From: Verrucomicrobiaceae bacterium | GTDB lineage: Bacteria; Verrucomicrobiota; Verrucomicrobiia; Verrucomicrobiales; Verrucomicrobiaceae | Direction of reading: 5' to 3' | DNA length: 64,000 nt | NCBI GenBank assembly: GCA_027490195.1 | Contig: JAIXYN010000009.1 | Coordinates: forward strand, 1-64,000 | Shown here: positions 17,500 to 26,442 of the stretch, one piece after another | How the letters are laid out: each line of letters opens with the position of its first letter | Position numbering within the stretch: position 1 is the first letter of the stretch | Notes under the pieces: model-generated | Seen by the model: the letters and a program-made list of their open reading frames with translations, nothing else | The model's database searches: none | What the model was told of the DNA's origin: nothing | Program-made: the position numbers and the translations under genes

Positions 17500-18615
17500 G
17501 TGAAACAAAAAAATTCGAAGTCCATCCACGTGCTTATCGCGTGTGGTGGCACCGGGGGGCATTTGTTCCCTGGGATTGCCGTTGGTGAGGTTCTGGCCTC
17601 CCGTGGTCACGAGGTGACCTTGCTTATCAGTGAAAAGAAGATCGATACGCTCGCCGCTTCTGGGCATCCGGAATTGCGGTTTGAGAAGATGCCGTTTCTC
17701 GCCATGCCGAAACCATGGTCGCCGAAGATGTTCGGGTTTCTTAAAGGACTCTGGCAGGGAACGAAGGCCTGCCGGAAGATCATCCGCGATCGCGATGTGG
17801 ACGTGGTGCTGGGCATGGGGGGATTCACGTCCTTTGCCCCGCTGTACGCCGGGCGCAAAGAGGGCTGCCACACGCTCATTCACGAAAGCAACGCCATCCC
17901 TGGAAAGGCGAACCGGCTCAACGCACGCTACAGCGACATCGTGCTGTGCGGCCTTGAAGCCTGCAAGGAGCACTTTCCGAAGCATGGGGATGTGCGCGTG
18001 GTGGGAACGCCGATCCGCAGCAGCATGCGAAAGGCGAACAGCGACGACCCGCGTGCCTTCTTCAAGCTGGACAAGGACAGGCGCACGCTGCTTGTCATGG
18101 GCGGTAGCCAGGGCGCGCGCGGAGTGAACCGTGCCGTGGGCATGGCGCTGGAAGAGTTTGAGAAAATGGGCATCCAGGTGCTGCACATCGCCGGACCGAC
18201 CGATTACGAAGAGGTGAGGGACGTTTACGCCAAGATACCGATGCTCAAGCAGCACGTGGCCGCCTTCTGCCATCGCATGGATCTGGCCTATCGCGCGGCG
18301 GATCTGGCCATTGCACGTTCGGGAGCTTCATCCATGTCTGAGCTGGCCTATTTTGGCGTACCGAGCCTGCTGGTCCCGTATCCTACTGCCGCCGAGGATC
18401 ATCAGACCCGCAATGCGGAAATTTTCGACAAGGCTGGTGCGGCCAGACTGATGCGTGAAAGCGATCTGAATGCCGACACTCTCGCGGACTCTGTGCGTGA
18501 GATCTTCAATGACCCGCGCAAGGCTGGCGAGATGAAGAAGGCGGCGCAGAAGCTCGCGGTGAAGAATTCGGCGGAGAAGATTGCGGAGCTGCTGGTGAAG
18601 ACGGCGGCGGGGTGA
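17500..18615 (+). CDS. murG: UDP-GlcNAc:lipid I GlcNAc transferase
   Basis: MurG adds GlcNAc to lipid I to complete lipid II on the inner face of the membrane. It starts with GTG, 14 bases after ftsW. The 371 residues show the N-terminal CGGTGGHLFPGIAVGE loop, VVLGMGGFTSFAP, HESNAIPGKANR, and the C-terminal donor-site motifs MGGSQGARGVN and ARSGASSMSELA. Length is normal. It is the last dcw gene here: the usual murC, murB, ddl, ftsQ, ftsA and ftsZ do not follow, and the next gene is on the other strand. Confidence 0.95.
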   Translation: MKQKNSKSIHVLIACGGTGGHLFPGIAVGEVLASRGHEVTLLISEKKIDTLAASGHPELRFEKMPFLAMPKPWSPKMFGFLKGLWQGTKACRKIIRDRDVDVVLGMGGFTSFAPLYAGRKEGCHTLIHESNAIPGKANRLNARYSDIVLCGLEACKEHFPKHGDVRVVGTPIRSSMRKANSDDPRAFFKLDKDRRTLLVMGGSQGARGVNRAVGMALEEFEKMGIQVLHIAGPTDYEEVRDVYAKIPMLKQHVAAFCHRMDLAYRAADLAIARSGASSMSELAYFGVPSLLVPYPTAAEDHQTRNAEIFDKAGAARLMRESDLNADTLADSVREIFNDPRKAGEMKKAAQKLAVKNSAEKIAELLVKTAAG

Positions 18616-18630
18616 GGCGTTGAGGGGGGC

Positions 18631-19746
18631 TTATTTGGCTACGGCGGCGCTCCATTCGTCGAGCTTTTGCTTCAGCAGCTCTTTGGAGGGCAGGTAGAGA
18701 TTGTACTCTTGTGCGTGGATGTTTGTGCCTTGGGGTAGCGTGAGTTCGACGACGGTCTTTTTGGCGGACTTGCAGAGGAGGAGGCCGATGGTGGGGTTCT
18801 CGTCGGGGAGTTTTACTTCGCGGTCGTAGTAGTTCACGTACATCTGCATCTGGCCGAGGTCTTGATGCGTGAGCTTGTCGAGCTTGAGGTCGATGATGAC
18901 GTAGCAGCGGAGGAGACGGTTGTAGAAGACGAGATCGACGAAATAGTGGTCTTCATCGAAGGTGAAGCGTTTCTGGCGGGCCTCGAAGAGGAAGCCTTTG
19001 CCGAGTTCGAGGAGGAAGTGTTCGAGGCGGTCGATGATGGCCTGTTCGAGGTCGTTTTCGGAGTAGCTGGCCTTGTCGTCGAGGCCGAGAAATTCGAGCA
19101 CGAGCGGCTCTTTCAGCAGATCTTCAGGCCGGACGACGACTTGGCCTTCGCGGGCGAGTTTGCGGATTCCTTCTTTGTCCCGACTGAGGGCGAGGCGTTC
19201 GTAGAGGCAGGAGGCTTTCTGGCGCTTGAGTTCGCGCACATTCCAATTGGACTGTGCAGATTCGATTTCGTAAAAGCTGCGTTCGTCCGGGTCTTGGATG
19301 GTCATGAGCACGACATAGTGCGACCAACTGAGGGTAAATGGCCGTTTGAATTTCCCAGACTGCGTCTGGGAAATCTCTGTCAGCGCGGATTGTCCAGACG
19401 CTGTCTGGGAAATTGGGGCATGTTTTTGCCATTCGAGGAAAAACTTCCTCATGTACTCGAGATTTGAACGCGAAAAGCCACGCCCAAACTCCTCGGTCAG
19501 TCGTTCAGACAGTTCCTTCAGCAACTCCGCACCGTAGGCTGCACGCTTCGCGCCTTTTTGTTCGTGTTCGACGATGCGGCGGCCGATTTCGAAGTTGGTC
19601 ATCACCTGAAAGGTGTCCACGATGGTGGACACGCCACGGCGGGCGCTTTGGACGAGCTGCCGGACTTCGGTGAGGAGGGGAGTGAGGCCGTCCGGTTTTG
19701 CTTTGGCCGGGGTGCTGGTTTTGCGAGTGGCGGGCGGCTTTTTCAT
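18631..19746 (-). CDS. YhcG-type PDDEXK nuclease (DUF1016 family)
   Basis: The 371-residue protein shows the DUF1016 N-terminal helical domain (GRRIVEHEQKGAKRAAYG, LSERLTEEFGRGFS) and the central WSHYVVLM motif. A C-terminal PD-(D/E)XK nuclease domain follows (DLVFYNRLLRCYVIIDLKLDKL). Such proteins are common accessory genes near restriction systems and mobile DNA, and their function is not settled. It is convergent with murG, only 15 bases away. Between the two domains lie two palindromes that encode near-repeats of the peptide ISQT, an insertion that varies among family members. Confidence 0.88.
   Translation of the reverse strand: MKKPPATRKTSTPAKAKPDGLTPLLTEVRQLVQSARRGVSTIVDTFQVMTNFEIGRRIVEHEQKGAKRAAYGAELLKELSERLTEEFGRGFSRSNLEYMRKFFLEWQKHAPISQTASGQSALTEISQTQSGKFKRPFTLSWSHYVVLMTIQDPDERSFYEIESAQSNWNVRELKRQKASCLYERLALSRDKEGIRKLAREGQVVVRPEDLLKEPLVLEFLGLDDKASYSENDLEQAIIDRLEHFLLELGKGFLFEARQKRFTFDEDHYFVDLVFYNRLLRCYVIIDLKLDKLTHQDLGQMQMYVNYYDREVKLPDENPTIGLLLCKSAKKTVVELTLPQGTNIHAQEYNLYLPSKELLKQKLDEWSAAVAK
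19351..19373. repeat. Palindrome inside the DUF1016 coding sequence (10-bp stem)
   Basis: TTTCCCAGAC and GTCTGGGAAA form a perfect 10-bp inverted repeat with a 3-base loop. A related, slightly degenerate palindrome (CCAGAC/GTCTGG) lies at 19394-19408. Both are in frame and encode similar Gln/Ser/Thr-rich peptides. Confidence 0.75.
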
Positions 19747-19835
19747 GGGGCTGAGGCGGAGGTCTCTGGCGAGGTGTCGCAGTTGGCTATTTTTGTCAAA
19801 TCATGGGCGTTGGTGGTTTCAGGTATGATCCGTGT

Positions 19836-19863
19836 TTGAAACACGGGGCGGAGTCGTTATGTA
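19836..19863 (+). promoter_or_regulatory. Candidate promoter of the aldo/keto-reductase gene
   Basis: TTGAAA and TATGTA are spaced by 16 bases, about 30 bases before the start codon at 19895. It is a weak match to sigma-70, called mainly from position. Confidence 0.3.
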
Positions 19864-19894
19864 TCCACCCCTCAAAATTCCAACCTGACCTTTT

Positions 19895-21013
19895 ATGAAT
19901 CTGACACGAACAGCCTACGGCACCTGGAGCGGCGGACGCTTCATGCATTACGGAGAACAGCTCTCCGAGGAGCATTACATGCAGCTCATGCGTGATTCGT
20001 TTGCCAAAGGCGTGCGCACCTTTGTCACGGCGGATGTGTATGGGGTGGGGCGCGCGGACGCCTTGCTGGGTGAGGCACTGAAGGGCATTCCGCGTGAGGA
20101 ATACTGCCTCGTGGGCATCGTGGGGCATGACATTTACGAGGGCATTCGCCAAGGGTCGAAAGGGTATCCGCGGTTCACGGACCCGGCGCTGCGCGGGCCG
20201 GAGAAGTATTATGATTATCTGAAGATGGCGACTGAGAAGAGTCTGGAGCGTTGTCAGACTTCGAAGTATGACCTGCTCATGCTGCACAATCCGGACAGCA
20301 TCAGCTACACGAGTGAAAAGGTGTGGGATGCGTTCACGGCGCTCAAGACGGACGGCCTGACGGATCGGCTGGGGATTGCCCCTGGGCCGGCGAACGGGTT
20401 CACACTGGACATGATCGAGTGCTTTGAGCGTTTTGGTGACCGGATGGACTGGGCAATGATCATTCTGAACCCCTTTGAACCCTGGCCGGGGCAGCATGTG
20501 CTGGGCGCAGCGGCGAAGAACAATGTCGATATTATGGCCCGCGTGGTCGATTACGGCGGTCTGTTTCATGACGATGTGAAGCCGGGGCACAAATTCCGTG
20601 ATGGGGACCACCGTACGCATCGCCCAGGCGGCTGGATTGAGCATGGGGTCGAGAAGCTTGAGAAGGTGCGTCCGATTGCCGAGAAGCATGGGCTGTCGAT
20701 GCTCCAACTCGCTTGTTTGTGGACCTTGGGCAACACGGCGGTGAAGAGCGTGGTGCCGACTTTGATTCAGGAGCACGGTGAAGGTGCACGCACGATTGAG
20801 AGCAAGCTGGATGATCTGGCGGCTTTGCCTGAGCAGTGTCTGTCTGCCGAGGAGATCGAGACGATCCGTCAGATCGGTGACAACACCGGCTGCATGGCGC
20901 TCAAGGGAGCCAGCCACCGTCATGAAGGGCAGGAGGCACGCGCCGATGAATGGCCGCTGCGCCCTGATCTGCTGGATCTCGCGACGCGGTGGAGTTTGGG
21001 AACGAGCTGGTAG
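19895..21013 (+). CDS. Aldo/keto reductase-like protein
   Basis: The 372 residues show the aldo/keto reductase barrel: FVTADVYGVGRADALLGEAL matches the D-x4-Y region and YDLLMLHNPD supplies the catalytic-type His. The Lys usually found at the end of the third strand (T-K-V/L) is not seen. The corresponding stretch reads CLVGIVGHD. Activity may therefore be altered or the Lys displaced. The C-terminal part (LQLACLWTLGNTAVKSVVPT) is typical of the family. Its product overlaps in position with the longest nadB frame, but the likely nadB start lies 47 bases after its stop. Confidence 0.85.
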   Translation: MNLTRTAYGTWSGGRFMHYGEQLSEEHYMQLMRDSFAKGVRTFVTADVYGVGRADALLGEALKGIPREEYCLVGIVGHDIYEGIRQGSKGYPRFTDPALRGPEKYYDYLKMATEKSLERCQTSKYDLLMLHNPDSISYTSEKVWDAFTALKTDGLTDRLGIAPGPANGFTLDMIECFERFGDRMDWAMIILNPFEPWPGQHVLGAAAKNNVDIMARVVDYGGLFHDDVKPGHKFRDGDHRTHRPGGWIEHGVEKLEKVRPIAEKHGLSMLQLACLWTLGNTAVKSVVPTLIQEHGEGARTIESKLDDLAALPEQCLSAEEIETIRQIGDNTGCMALKGASHRHEGQEARADEWPLRPDLLDLATRWSLGTSW

Positions 21014-21060
21014 CGCATTTGCATGTTGCCGGTTCCGCGACGAAAGAGTCACCTAAATTC

Positions 21061-22665
21061 ATGATCGAGGCAGACTTCATCATCGTCGGAACTGGGGCAG
21101 GAGGGCTTGTCGCTGCTTTGCATGCTTCCGAGCACGGCAAGGTGGTGATGATCACCAAGCGCGGCGCGCTGGACTCGAACTCGAACTGGGCGCAGGGCGG
21201 CATCGCCTGCGTGACAGCGGAGAATGACTCCATCGAGAAGCATGTGAGTGACACGCTCATCGCCGGGGCTGGCCTGTGCAAAGAGGCTGCGGTGCGCACG
21301 ATTGTGAGCGAAGGCCCTGCACGCATCGCAGATCTGGTGAAGTGGGGCGTGCATTTTGACCAGCGCGAGGCGGTGGACGGGCATCTGGAGTTTGATCTGA
21401 CACGTGAAGGGGGACATACGGCCCGCCGTGTGCTGCATGCGGCGGATGCCACTGGGCGGGAGATCACGGAGAAGCTGCTGGCTGCCGTGCGGGCCAATCC
21501 GAACATCACGATCTACGAGAATCATTATGCCATCGATATCCTGACGACGGCCAAGCTTGGCCTGGTCTCGGAAGACCGGGTGCTGGGGCTGTACGTGCTG
21601 GATGAAGCCAGTGGCGATGTGCATACCTTCCGCTCTGACCGGGTTATCCTGGCGACAGGCGGCTGCGGCCGGGTCTATTTGTACACGACGAATCCGCGCG
21701 TAGCGACGGGTGACGGTGTGGCGATGGCTTGGCGTGCGGGGGCTACGATCTCGGACATGGAATTCATCCAGTTCCACCCGACCTGCCTCTACCATCCGCA
21801 GAAGCGGTCGTTCCTCATCAGTGAGGCGATGCGGGGTGAAGGGGCGCGGCTCATTGACAAGGATGGGCAGGAGTTCATGCAGCGGTATGATCCGCGCGGC
21901 TCGCTGGCACCCCGTGACATTGTTGCGCGTGCGATTGACCATGAGATTAAGAAGACTGGCGGCCCGTGCGTGTACCTCGACATCAGCCATCGGTCGCCGG
22001 AATTCATCGCGAGCCACTTTCCGAACATTCAGAAGGCCTGTCTCGATGTCGGTATCGACATCACCAAGGAGCCCATTCCGGTGGTACCTGCCGCGCATTA
22101 TCAATGCGGTGGCGTTCTGACGGATGTGAACGGGGCGACTAGCGTTCGGGGGCTCTGTGCTGTGGGAGAGGTGGGCTGCACCGGGCTGCACGGGGCGAAC
22201 CGTTTGGCGAGCAATTCGCTGCTGGAATGCTGTGTGACCGCGCAGCGAGCGGTGGCGCATTTGATCAAAAAGATCCCGCAGGGGAAGGTGGCGGAGCAAA
22301 GCTATGAACTCCGTGCCTGGGAGACCAGCGGGGTGGTGGAAAATGATGAGCTCGTCGTGATCTACCATAACTGGGATGAAATCCGACGTTTGATGTGGGA
22401 CTACGTTTCCATCGTGCGGACCAACAAGCGCCTGCAGCGTGCTGCGGCGCGCCTGAGAAATCTCAAGCGTGAGGTGCAGGAGTTTTACTGGAGCAATCAT
22501 GTCACCAGTGAAATTCTCGAGCTGCGCAACCTCGTCGAAACGGCCTCCCTCATCGTTGAATGCGCCATCCGCCGGCATGAAAGCCGCGGGCTGCATTACA
22601 CGCTGGACTATCCGCAGACTGATGATACGCGGCCGCCGCAAGATTCCACTTTGCGGAGATATTGA
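21061..22665 (+). CDS. nadB: L-aspartate oxidase
   Basis: NadB oxidises L-aspartate to iminoaspartate, the first step of de novo NAD synthesis, with FAD. The 534 residues begin MIEADFIIVGTGAGGLVAAL, the dinucleotide-binding fold. They continue with SNWAQGGIAC, REGGHTARRVLHAAD, VILATGGCGR, and the succinate-dehydrogenase/fumarate-reductase type HYQCGGV and LHGANRLASNSLLEC motifs. Length is normal. An in-frame start at 20989 would overlap the preceding gene and add 24 atypical residues. nadA and nadC are not in the window. Confidence 0.95.
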   Translation: MIEADFIIVGTGAGGLVAALHASEHGKVVMITKRGALDSNSNWAQGGIACVTAENDSIEKHVSDTLIAGAGLCKEAAVRTIVSEGPARIADLVKWGVHFDQREAVDGHLEFDLTREGGHTARRVLHAADATGREITEKLLAAVRANPNITIYENHYAIDILTTAKLGLVSEDRVLGLYVLDEASGDVHTFRSDRVILATGGCGRVYLYTTNPRVATGDGVAMAWRAGATISDMEFIQFHPTCLYHPQKRSFLISEAMRGEGARLIDKDGQEFMQRYDPRGSLAPRDIVARAIDHEIKKTGGPCVYLDISHRSPEFIASHFPNIQKACLDVGIDITKEPIPVVPAAHYQCGGVLTDVNGATSVRGLCAVGEVGCTGLHGANRLASNSLLECCVTAQRAVAHLIKKIPQGKVAEQSYELRAWETSGVVENDELVVIYHNWDEIRRLMWDYVSIVRTNKRLQRAAARLRNLKREVQEFYWSNHVTSEILELRNLVETASLIVECAIRRHESRGLHYTLDYPQTDDTRPPQDSTLRRY

Positions 22666-22771
22666 GTTTATCGGTGGTGGGTGAGTCCGGATTTTTTAAC
22701 CACGGATGACACGACCAGCACGGATGAGAGGAACCCCATTTTTTGGAAAAGGAAGCGTCGAGACGCTCGAC

Positions 22772-22793
22772 GGCGGCTTGAGGACAAGCCGCC
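22772..22793. repeat. Hairpin repeat (9-bp stem, AGGA loop)
   Basis: GGCGGCTTG and CAAGCCGCC are perfect complements around AGGA. The adjacent GCGTCGAGACGC is a second small palindrome, so the unit is multi-hairpin. It has no T-run and lies 106 bases past the nadB stop. Confidence 0.6.
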
Positions 22794-22954
22794 CTACCTC
22801 CCGCTGGGCATGCGCAGCCCTACCTGCGGGCGAGCGGAGCGGCGCTTTTTGAACAGCGGAGCCCTGCATGTGTCCCATCATTCTGCGCAGTTGTTTCGTG
22901 GATCGTGATCATTTACCCCATCAGGCCGCTGCGCCTTACCCGGCGAATTACAGA

Positions 22955-22984
22955 TTGCAGTTTGCCATGGTAAGCTGCTACAAT
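22955..22984 (+). promoter_or_regulatory. Candidate sigma-70 promoter of the secreted protein gene
   Basis: TTGCAG (22955-22960), an 18-base spacer and TACAAT (22979-22984) precede the ATG at 23005 by about 20 bases, giving a very short leader. Confidence 0.4.
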
Positions 22985-23004
22985 TCTGCCAAACTGGTCC
23001 TCCC

Positions 23005-23961
23005 ATGTTCGCCAAACGCTCCATCAGTTCAATTATCGTCGTCGCGACTCTCGTGGCGGCGGTCTCGGCGTTTGGCCAGGGGGCGTCCTCGGTTTCCGCC
23101 ACGGGTGCTGCTGCGGCATTGAAAAAAAGAGGGGCTGCGCCGGCTGCCCCAAGCAAACCCGCCGCGCCAGCCCAGACACAATCGTCGCCTCCCCGCAGCA
23201 TTTCCGCCACGCTGCCGAGCTTCAGTTCGCCTTCGATGCCGCATCTGGGATACGCACGCTATCCGTGGAAGCTGGACATTGTGGCCACGGTGTTCTGGGT
23301 GGGCGAGCAGCCGACGGAAAACAACCCCACGCCCAACGACAAAAGCTCCTGGGACACTCAGTGGATGCAGAGCTTTGGTGGCTACGATGATCCCGATCCC
23401 GCGAAGCGGACGGACAATTACACGCCGGTAGGATTCACGCCGAAGCAGAACCCGTTTTATGTGGCGCTGCCGTACAACGACTGCATCGATTACAACTCGC
23501 ACAAGCCAGAGGCATCCAAAGTGATCCCGTGGTTCAAGCAGAAGTTTGTGCGTTCCGGTAAAACGGTGCTGAAAGGGCAGTGGATCGCGATTCGCTACGG
23601 CAACCGCGTCTGCTATGCGCAGTGGGAGGACTGCGGCCCCTTTGTGACGGATGACCATGACTACGTTTTTGGCAACGCACGCCCCAAGAACACGAGCAAT
23701 CGCGGAGCGGGTATCGACATCTCGCCCGGCGTGAGAGATTACCTTGGCATTTCCAGCAGCGGACGCTGTGACTGGCGTTTTGTGGATGTGAGTGAAGTCC
23801 CCGCCGGCCCATGGCGCAGCCTTGGCAGCAACAACCATTTCGTCACGCAGCAGAAGGTCGAAAATGCACGCGAGCACACGGAGATTTCGTCGCGGCTTGA
23901 GGAGTTGCGCCGCATGCGGGATGCTTACTTTCAGCAGAATGGGACCGGGGCTGCGCGGTGA
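23005..23961 (+). CDS. Secreted protein of unknown function
   Basis: The 318-residue product has a signal peptide (residues 1-25, ending AFGQG) followed by a low-complexity Ala/Pro/Ser linker to about residue 70. The folded part (about 80-285) contains YALPY-like beta strands and a distinctive segment AQWEDCGPFVTDDHDYVFG followed by GAGIDISPGVRDYLG. These resemble the double-psi beta-barrel of RlpA/3D-type wall enzymes (a D-C-G-P-F and an Asp-containing GIDISP motif). A wall-related role is inference. The tail is helical and charged. It is monocistronic. Confidence 0.7.
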   Translation: MFAKRSISSIIVVATLVAAVSAFGQGASSVSATGAAAALKKRGAAPAAPSKPAAPAQTQSSPPRSISATLPSFSSPSMPHLGYARYPWKLDIVATVFWVGEQPTENNPTPNDKSSWDTQWMQSFGGYDDPDPAKRTDNYTPVGFTPKQNPFYVALPYNDCIDYNSHKPEASKVIPWFKQKFVRSGKTVLKGQWIAIRYGNRVCYAQWEDCGPFVTDDHDYVFGNARPKNTSNRGAGIDISPGVRDYLGISSSGRCDWRFVDVSEVPAGPWRSLGSNNHFVTQQKVENAREHTEISSRLEELRRMRDAYFQQNGTGAAR

Positions 23962-24012
23962 GCTTGGATGTGAAGTGTCAGGGGTGATGCAAATGGATGG
24001 GACGCTCGTGTT

Positions 24013-24031
24013 GGCATCGCTAAGCGATGCC
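24013..24031. other. 8-bp hairpin between secreted protein gene and IS element
   Basis: GGCATCGC and GCGATGCC pair around TAA, 52 bases past the stop of the gene ending at 23961. No T-run follows, so it is a possible but non-canonical terminator. Confidence 0.3.
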
Positions 24032-24147
24032 TGTGAGTTGTTGGGTGATGCGTAAAAGTGAGGGAGCGGGACGATCCCCGTCTGCCAGAAAGCTGGGCGG
24101 CTGCGTGGTATGGGCGTTGCCCTACGCTGACGGGACGGACATAGCAT

Positions 24148-24161
24148 GCATTTCTCACACC
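24148..24161 (+). repeat. Left terminal inverted repeat of the IS element
   Basis: GCATTTCTCACACC is an exact complement of 25925-25938. Confidence 0.85.
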
Positions 24162-24220
24162 AAGGTGAGCAGGCGTGGTGGTCTTTGATTACAAAGGCAA
24201 AAACACACCGGAGCCCCCAG

Positions 24221-25720
24221 ATGCACACGACTCAAGCGACGACAGACTGTTATCAGCAAAGTTTCGATTTTCAAGGGCTGGGAAGCAGACGTGTCGAGGT
24301 CGATTTCTCCGGCGGCCATCTCTCCAGCGATGGTGGCTGCCTGCTGCTGCGCGAGGCGGACCGCGCCGAGCGCCTGTGTGAGCAGCTCGCTGAGTGCTTC
24401 ACCGATGCGCGCGAGCAGCGCTACGTCGAGCATGCACTGCCGGTCATGCTGCGCCAGCGCATCCTGGGCATCGCGCTGGGGTATGAGGATGTCAACGATC
24501 ACGACAAGCTGCGGAGCGATCCGCTGCTCGCCGCCATGTACGGGCGTGAGGATGTGCTCGGCTTGGAGCGTCATCAGGAGCAGGACAAGGGCAAGGCGCT
24601 GGCTGGCAAGAGCACGCTCAACCGGCTCGAACTCGGCGCACACAAAACCAACGCGCGCACCAAGAAGATCGAGGCGCATGCCGACAAAATTGAAGCCCTG
24701 CTGCTGCGTCAGGGCGTGGCGGCCATTGCGCGCCGCAGCATGGTCATCGTGTTGGATTTTGACGCCACCGATGATGCCCTGCACGGCCAGCAGGAGGGCC
24801 GCTTCTTCCATGGTTACTACGGCGGCTACTGCTACCTGCCGCTCTATTGCTTCTGTGTCGACATCCCGCTGTGGGCGCAGTTGCGCACGGCGGACCGCGA
24901 TGGCAGCGACGGCACGCTTGCAGCCCTGCAAAAGATCGTCGCGGCCATTCGTCAACGCTTTGGCAAACACGTCGCGATCATCGTGCGCGGGGACTCGGGC
25001 TTCTGCCGCGATGAGCTCATGACGTGGATCGAAGCGCAGGAGCACGTGCATTACGTGCTGGGCCTGGCGCGCAATGCGCGGCTCGAGGGCATGCTCGCAC
25101 CCACGTTCTGGGAGGTGGCCACGCAGATGGACCCGGATGTCGTGCTCTGCGCCAAAGCCTCTGGAGCAGATGCGCCACCACTGCCGCAAGAAGGCAGTGC
25201 GCGTGTGTTTGCCGAGCTGCGCTACCGCACGCTCAAAAGCTGGAGCAGGGAGCGCCGCGTCATCGGCGAAGCCGAGATCACACAGGTCAAACGCAACCCG
25301 CGCTACATCGTCACCGACCTCAAAGGCGATGAAGACTGGGCGCGAGATGAGTCCGCCTTCGCCAGCGGTGGCAGCTTGTATGAAGAGTTTTACTGCGCAC
25401 GCGGCGACATGGAGAACCGGATCAAGGAGCAGCAGTTCGACCTGTTTGCCGACCGCACTTCAAGCGCATTCTTCAAGAGCAACCAGTTGCGGCTGTGGTT
25501 CTCCACCTTTGCGTATTTGCTGATGCGACAAGTCCGGGCGGTGGCATTGAGCGGAACCCGGCTGGCGCGTGCCACGGTGGGCACGATCCGGCTGCAACTC
25601 ATGAAGATCGCCGCGCAGGTGACGGTGAGAGTTCGGCGTGTGCATGTGAGGCTGTGCAGCGCGTGTCCGCTGCGGGATGTGTTCGCCCACGCGCACGGCG
25701 GATTACGAGCGTTGAGTTGA
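24221..25720 (+). CDS. IS1380-family transposase
   Basis: The 499-residue DDE transposase (IS1380/DDE group 1) starts MHTTQATTDCYQQ. An in-frame ATG 25 codons earlier overlaps the left terminal repeat and is less likely. Visible family features are SSDGGCLLLREAD near the N-terminus and VMLRQRILGIALGYEDVNDHD. The catalytic core shows VIVLDFDATDD (first Asp), IIVRGDSGFCRDELM (second Asp) and GDMENRIKEQQFDLFADRTS (Glu region, with the tyrosine-transposase-like E-N-x-I-K). The frame is intact, so the element could be active. Confidence 0.93.
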   Translation: MHTTQATTDCYQQSFDFQGLGSRRVEVDFSGGHLSSDGGCLLLREADRAERLCEQLAECFTDAREQRYVEHALPVMLRQRILGIALGYEDVNDHDKLRSDPLLAAMYGREDVLGLERHQEQDKGKALAGKSTLNRLELGAHKTNARTKKIEAHADKIEALLLRQGVAAIARRSMVIVLDFDATDDALHGQQEGRFFHGYYGGYCYLPLYCFCVDIPLWAQLRTADRDGSDGTLAALQKIVAAIRQRFGKHVAIIVRGDSGFCRDELMTWIEAQEHVHYVLGLARNARLEGMLAPTFWEVATQMDPDVVLCAKASGADAPPLPQEGSARVFAELRYRTLKSWSRERRVIGEAEITQVKRNPRYIVTDLKGDEDWARDESAFASGGSLYEEFYCARGDMENRIKEQQFDLFADRTSSAFFKSNQLRLWFSTFAYLLMRQVRAVALSGTRLARATVGTIRLQLMKIAAQVTVRVRRVHVRLCSACPLRDVFAHAHGGLRALS

Positions 25721-25924
25721 GGGGAACGCACGAGTGAATGAATGGGTGGATGAACAACGCAAGGAAAGTCCATGCCGCCGCGCAACGCCCAGGTGGCAAG
25801 AGGGGCTTCTACGGCACGGAATCGAGCCGAAAAATCCATCACGGCCGCATTCTCAAATGGCCAGGCTCGATCGTAAGGATGACCTCGCTTGAGTCCCCTC
25901 TCAAAAAGACGCCTTTTTACATGG

Positions 25925-25938
25925 GGTGTGAGAAATGC
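25925..25938 (-). repeat. Right terminal inverted repeat of the IS element
   Basis: GGTGTGAGAAATGC is an exact complement of 24148-24161. Confidence 0.85.
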
Positions 25939-26442
25939 TGGTTAGCCCGCTCTGGAGCCAGCCCTCAAGGGTGCGCTCGTTGGTTGGCGACGGCTGGATC
26001 CGCTCTCAAGTAAACGCTATCTCCGGTTAAAAACGAGACCCGTCTTTAACTGAGCGTGGTATGACACGCGGTTAACAAAGTGTTTGGAATCGGGCATTCA
26101 CGCGAAAGCCGCAGCGCTTTTGGACTGCGGTCGCGCAGATGCACGGCGCAAGCCTGCATCGGAGCTACCGCTTTCGCGGGGTGAAAAGAGTCCTCCGCCC
26201 TCAGCCCACCGTTCAGCCTGCAAAAACGTCCTCCCACCCAGGCTTGCCTATCCCTCGTCGCCTCGGCGAAAACGGATTCCGAAATCAAGTCTCAGCCCCA
26301 TTCCCTTGCTGAAAATCAAAGATCCCAAAGGCTCTATCTCATTCCCTGCCCCATCCCCCCGAGTTCTCGGGGTCCCGTAAGGAAACCCCATCTCACTCAG
26401 TAAATCCTAACCGAACCTTTCCCCGCAATCCCTTCCCAGCCC
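25939..26442. other. Intergenic region at the left edge of the C-rich block
   Basis: No gene is supported. Bases 26031-26051 resemble, in opposite orientation, bases 45990-46010 at the other edge of the block (17 of 21 match). Bases 26085-26190 hold an AAGCCGCAGCGC/ACTGCGG-type patch that looks like a dispersed repeat. From about 26190 onward the + strand becomes C-rich. A CATTCCCTTGC motif occurs at 26299-26309, about 135 bases before the next gene. Confidence 0.5.

Larger units (their letters stand above)
22666..23004. other. Intergenic region with a composite dispersed repeat
   Basis: The region contains AACCACGGATGACACG-type sequence near 22700, then a 9-bp perfect hairpin at 22772-22793 (GGCGGCTTG/CAAGCCGCC around AGGA) preceded by a GCGTCGAGACGC palindrome and followed by CCCTACC repeats. 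These look like a dispersed intergenic element. A candidate promoter for the next gene lies at 22955-22984. Confidence 0.55.
24148..25938 (+). mobile_element. IS1380-family insertion sequence
   Basis: A 1791-bp element bounded by perfect 14-bp inverted ends (GCATTTCTCACACC on the left and its complement on the right) encloses a full-length IS1380-type transposase and about 200 bp of noncoding DNA after it. No convincing target duplication is visible. The bases just outside (TAGCAT left, TGGTTA right) differ, so the ends have diverged or the flanks were rearranged after insertion. It lies a few hundred bases from the point where the strand composition of the window switches. Confidence 0.85.

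Noticed and set aside
21049-22641. 530-codon open frame antisense to nadB
   Set aside because: It mirrors the nadB codons, is His/Arg/Pro-rich and has no domain. It is a shadow of the GC-rich gene on the other strand.
24140-25942. Four-base target duplication at the IS element
   Set aside because: The bases adjoining the 14-bp ends do not match. A 3-base TGC overlap arises from the terminal repeat itself and is not counted.
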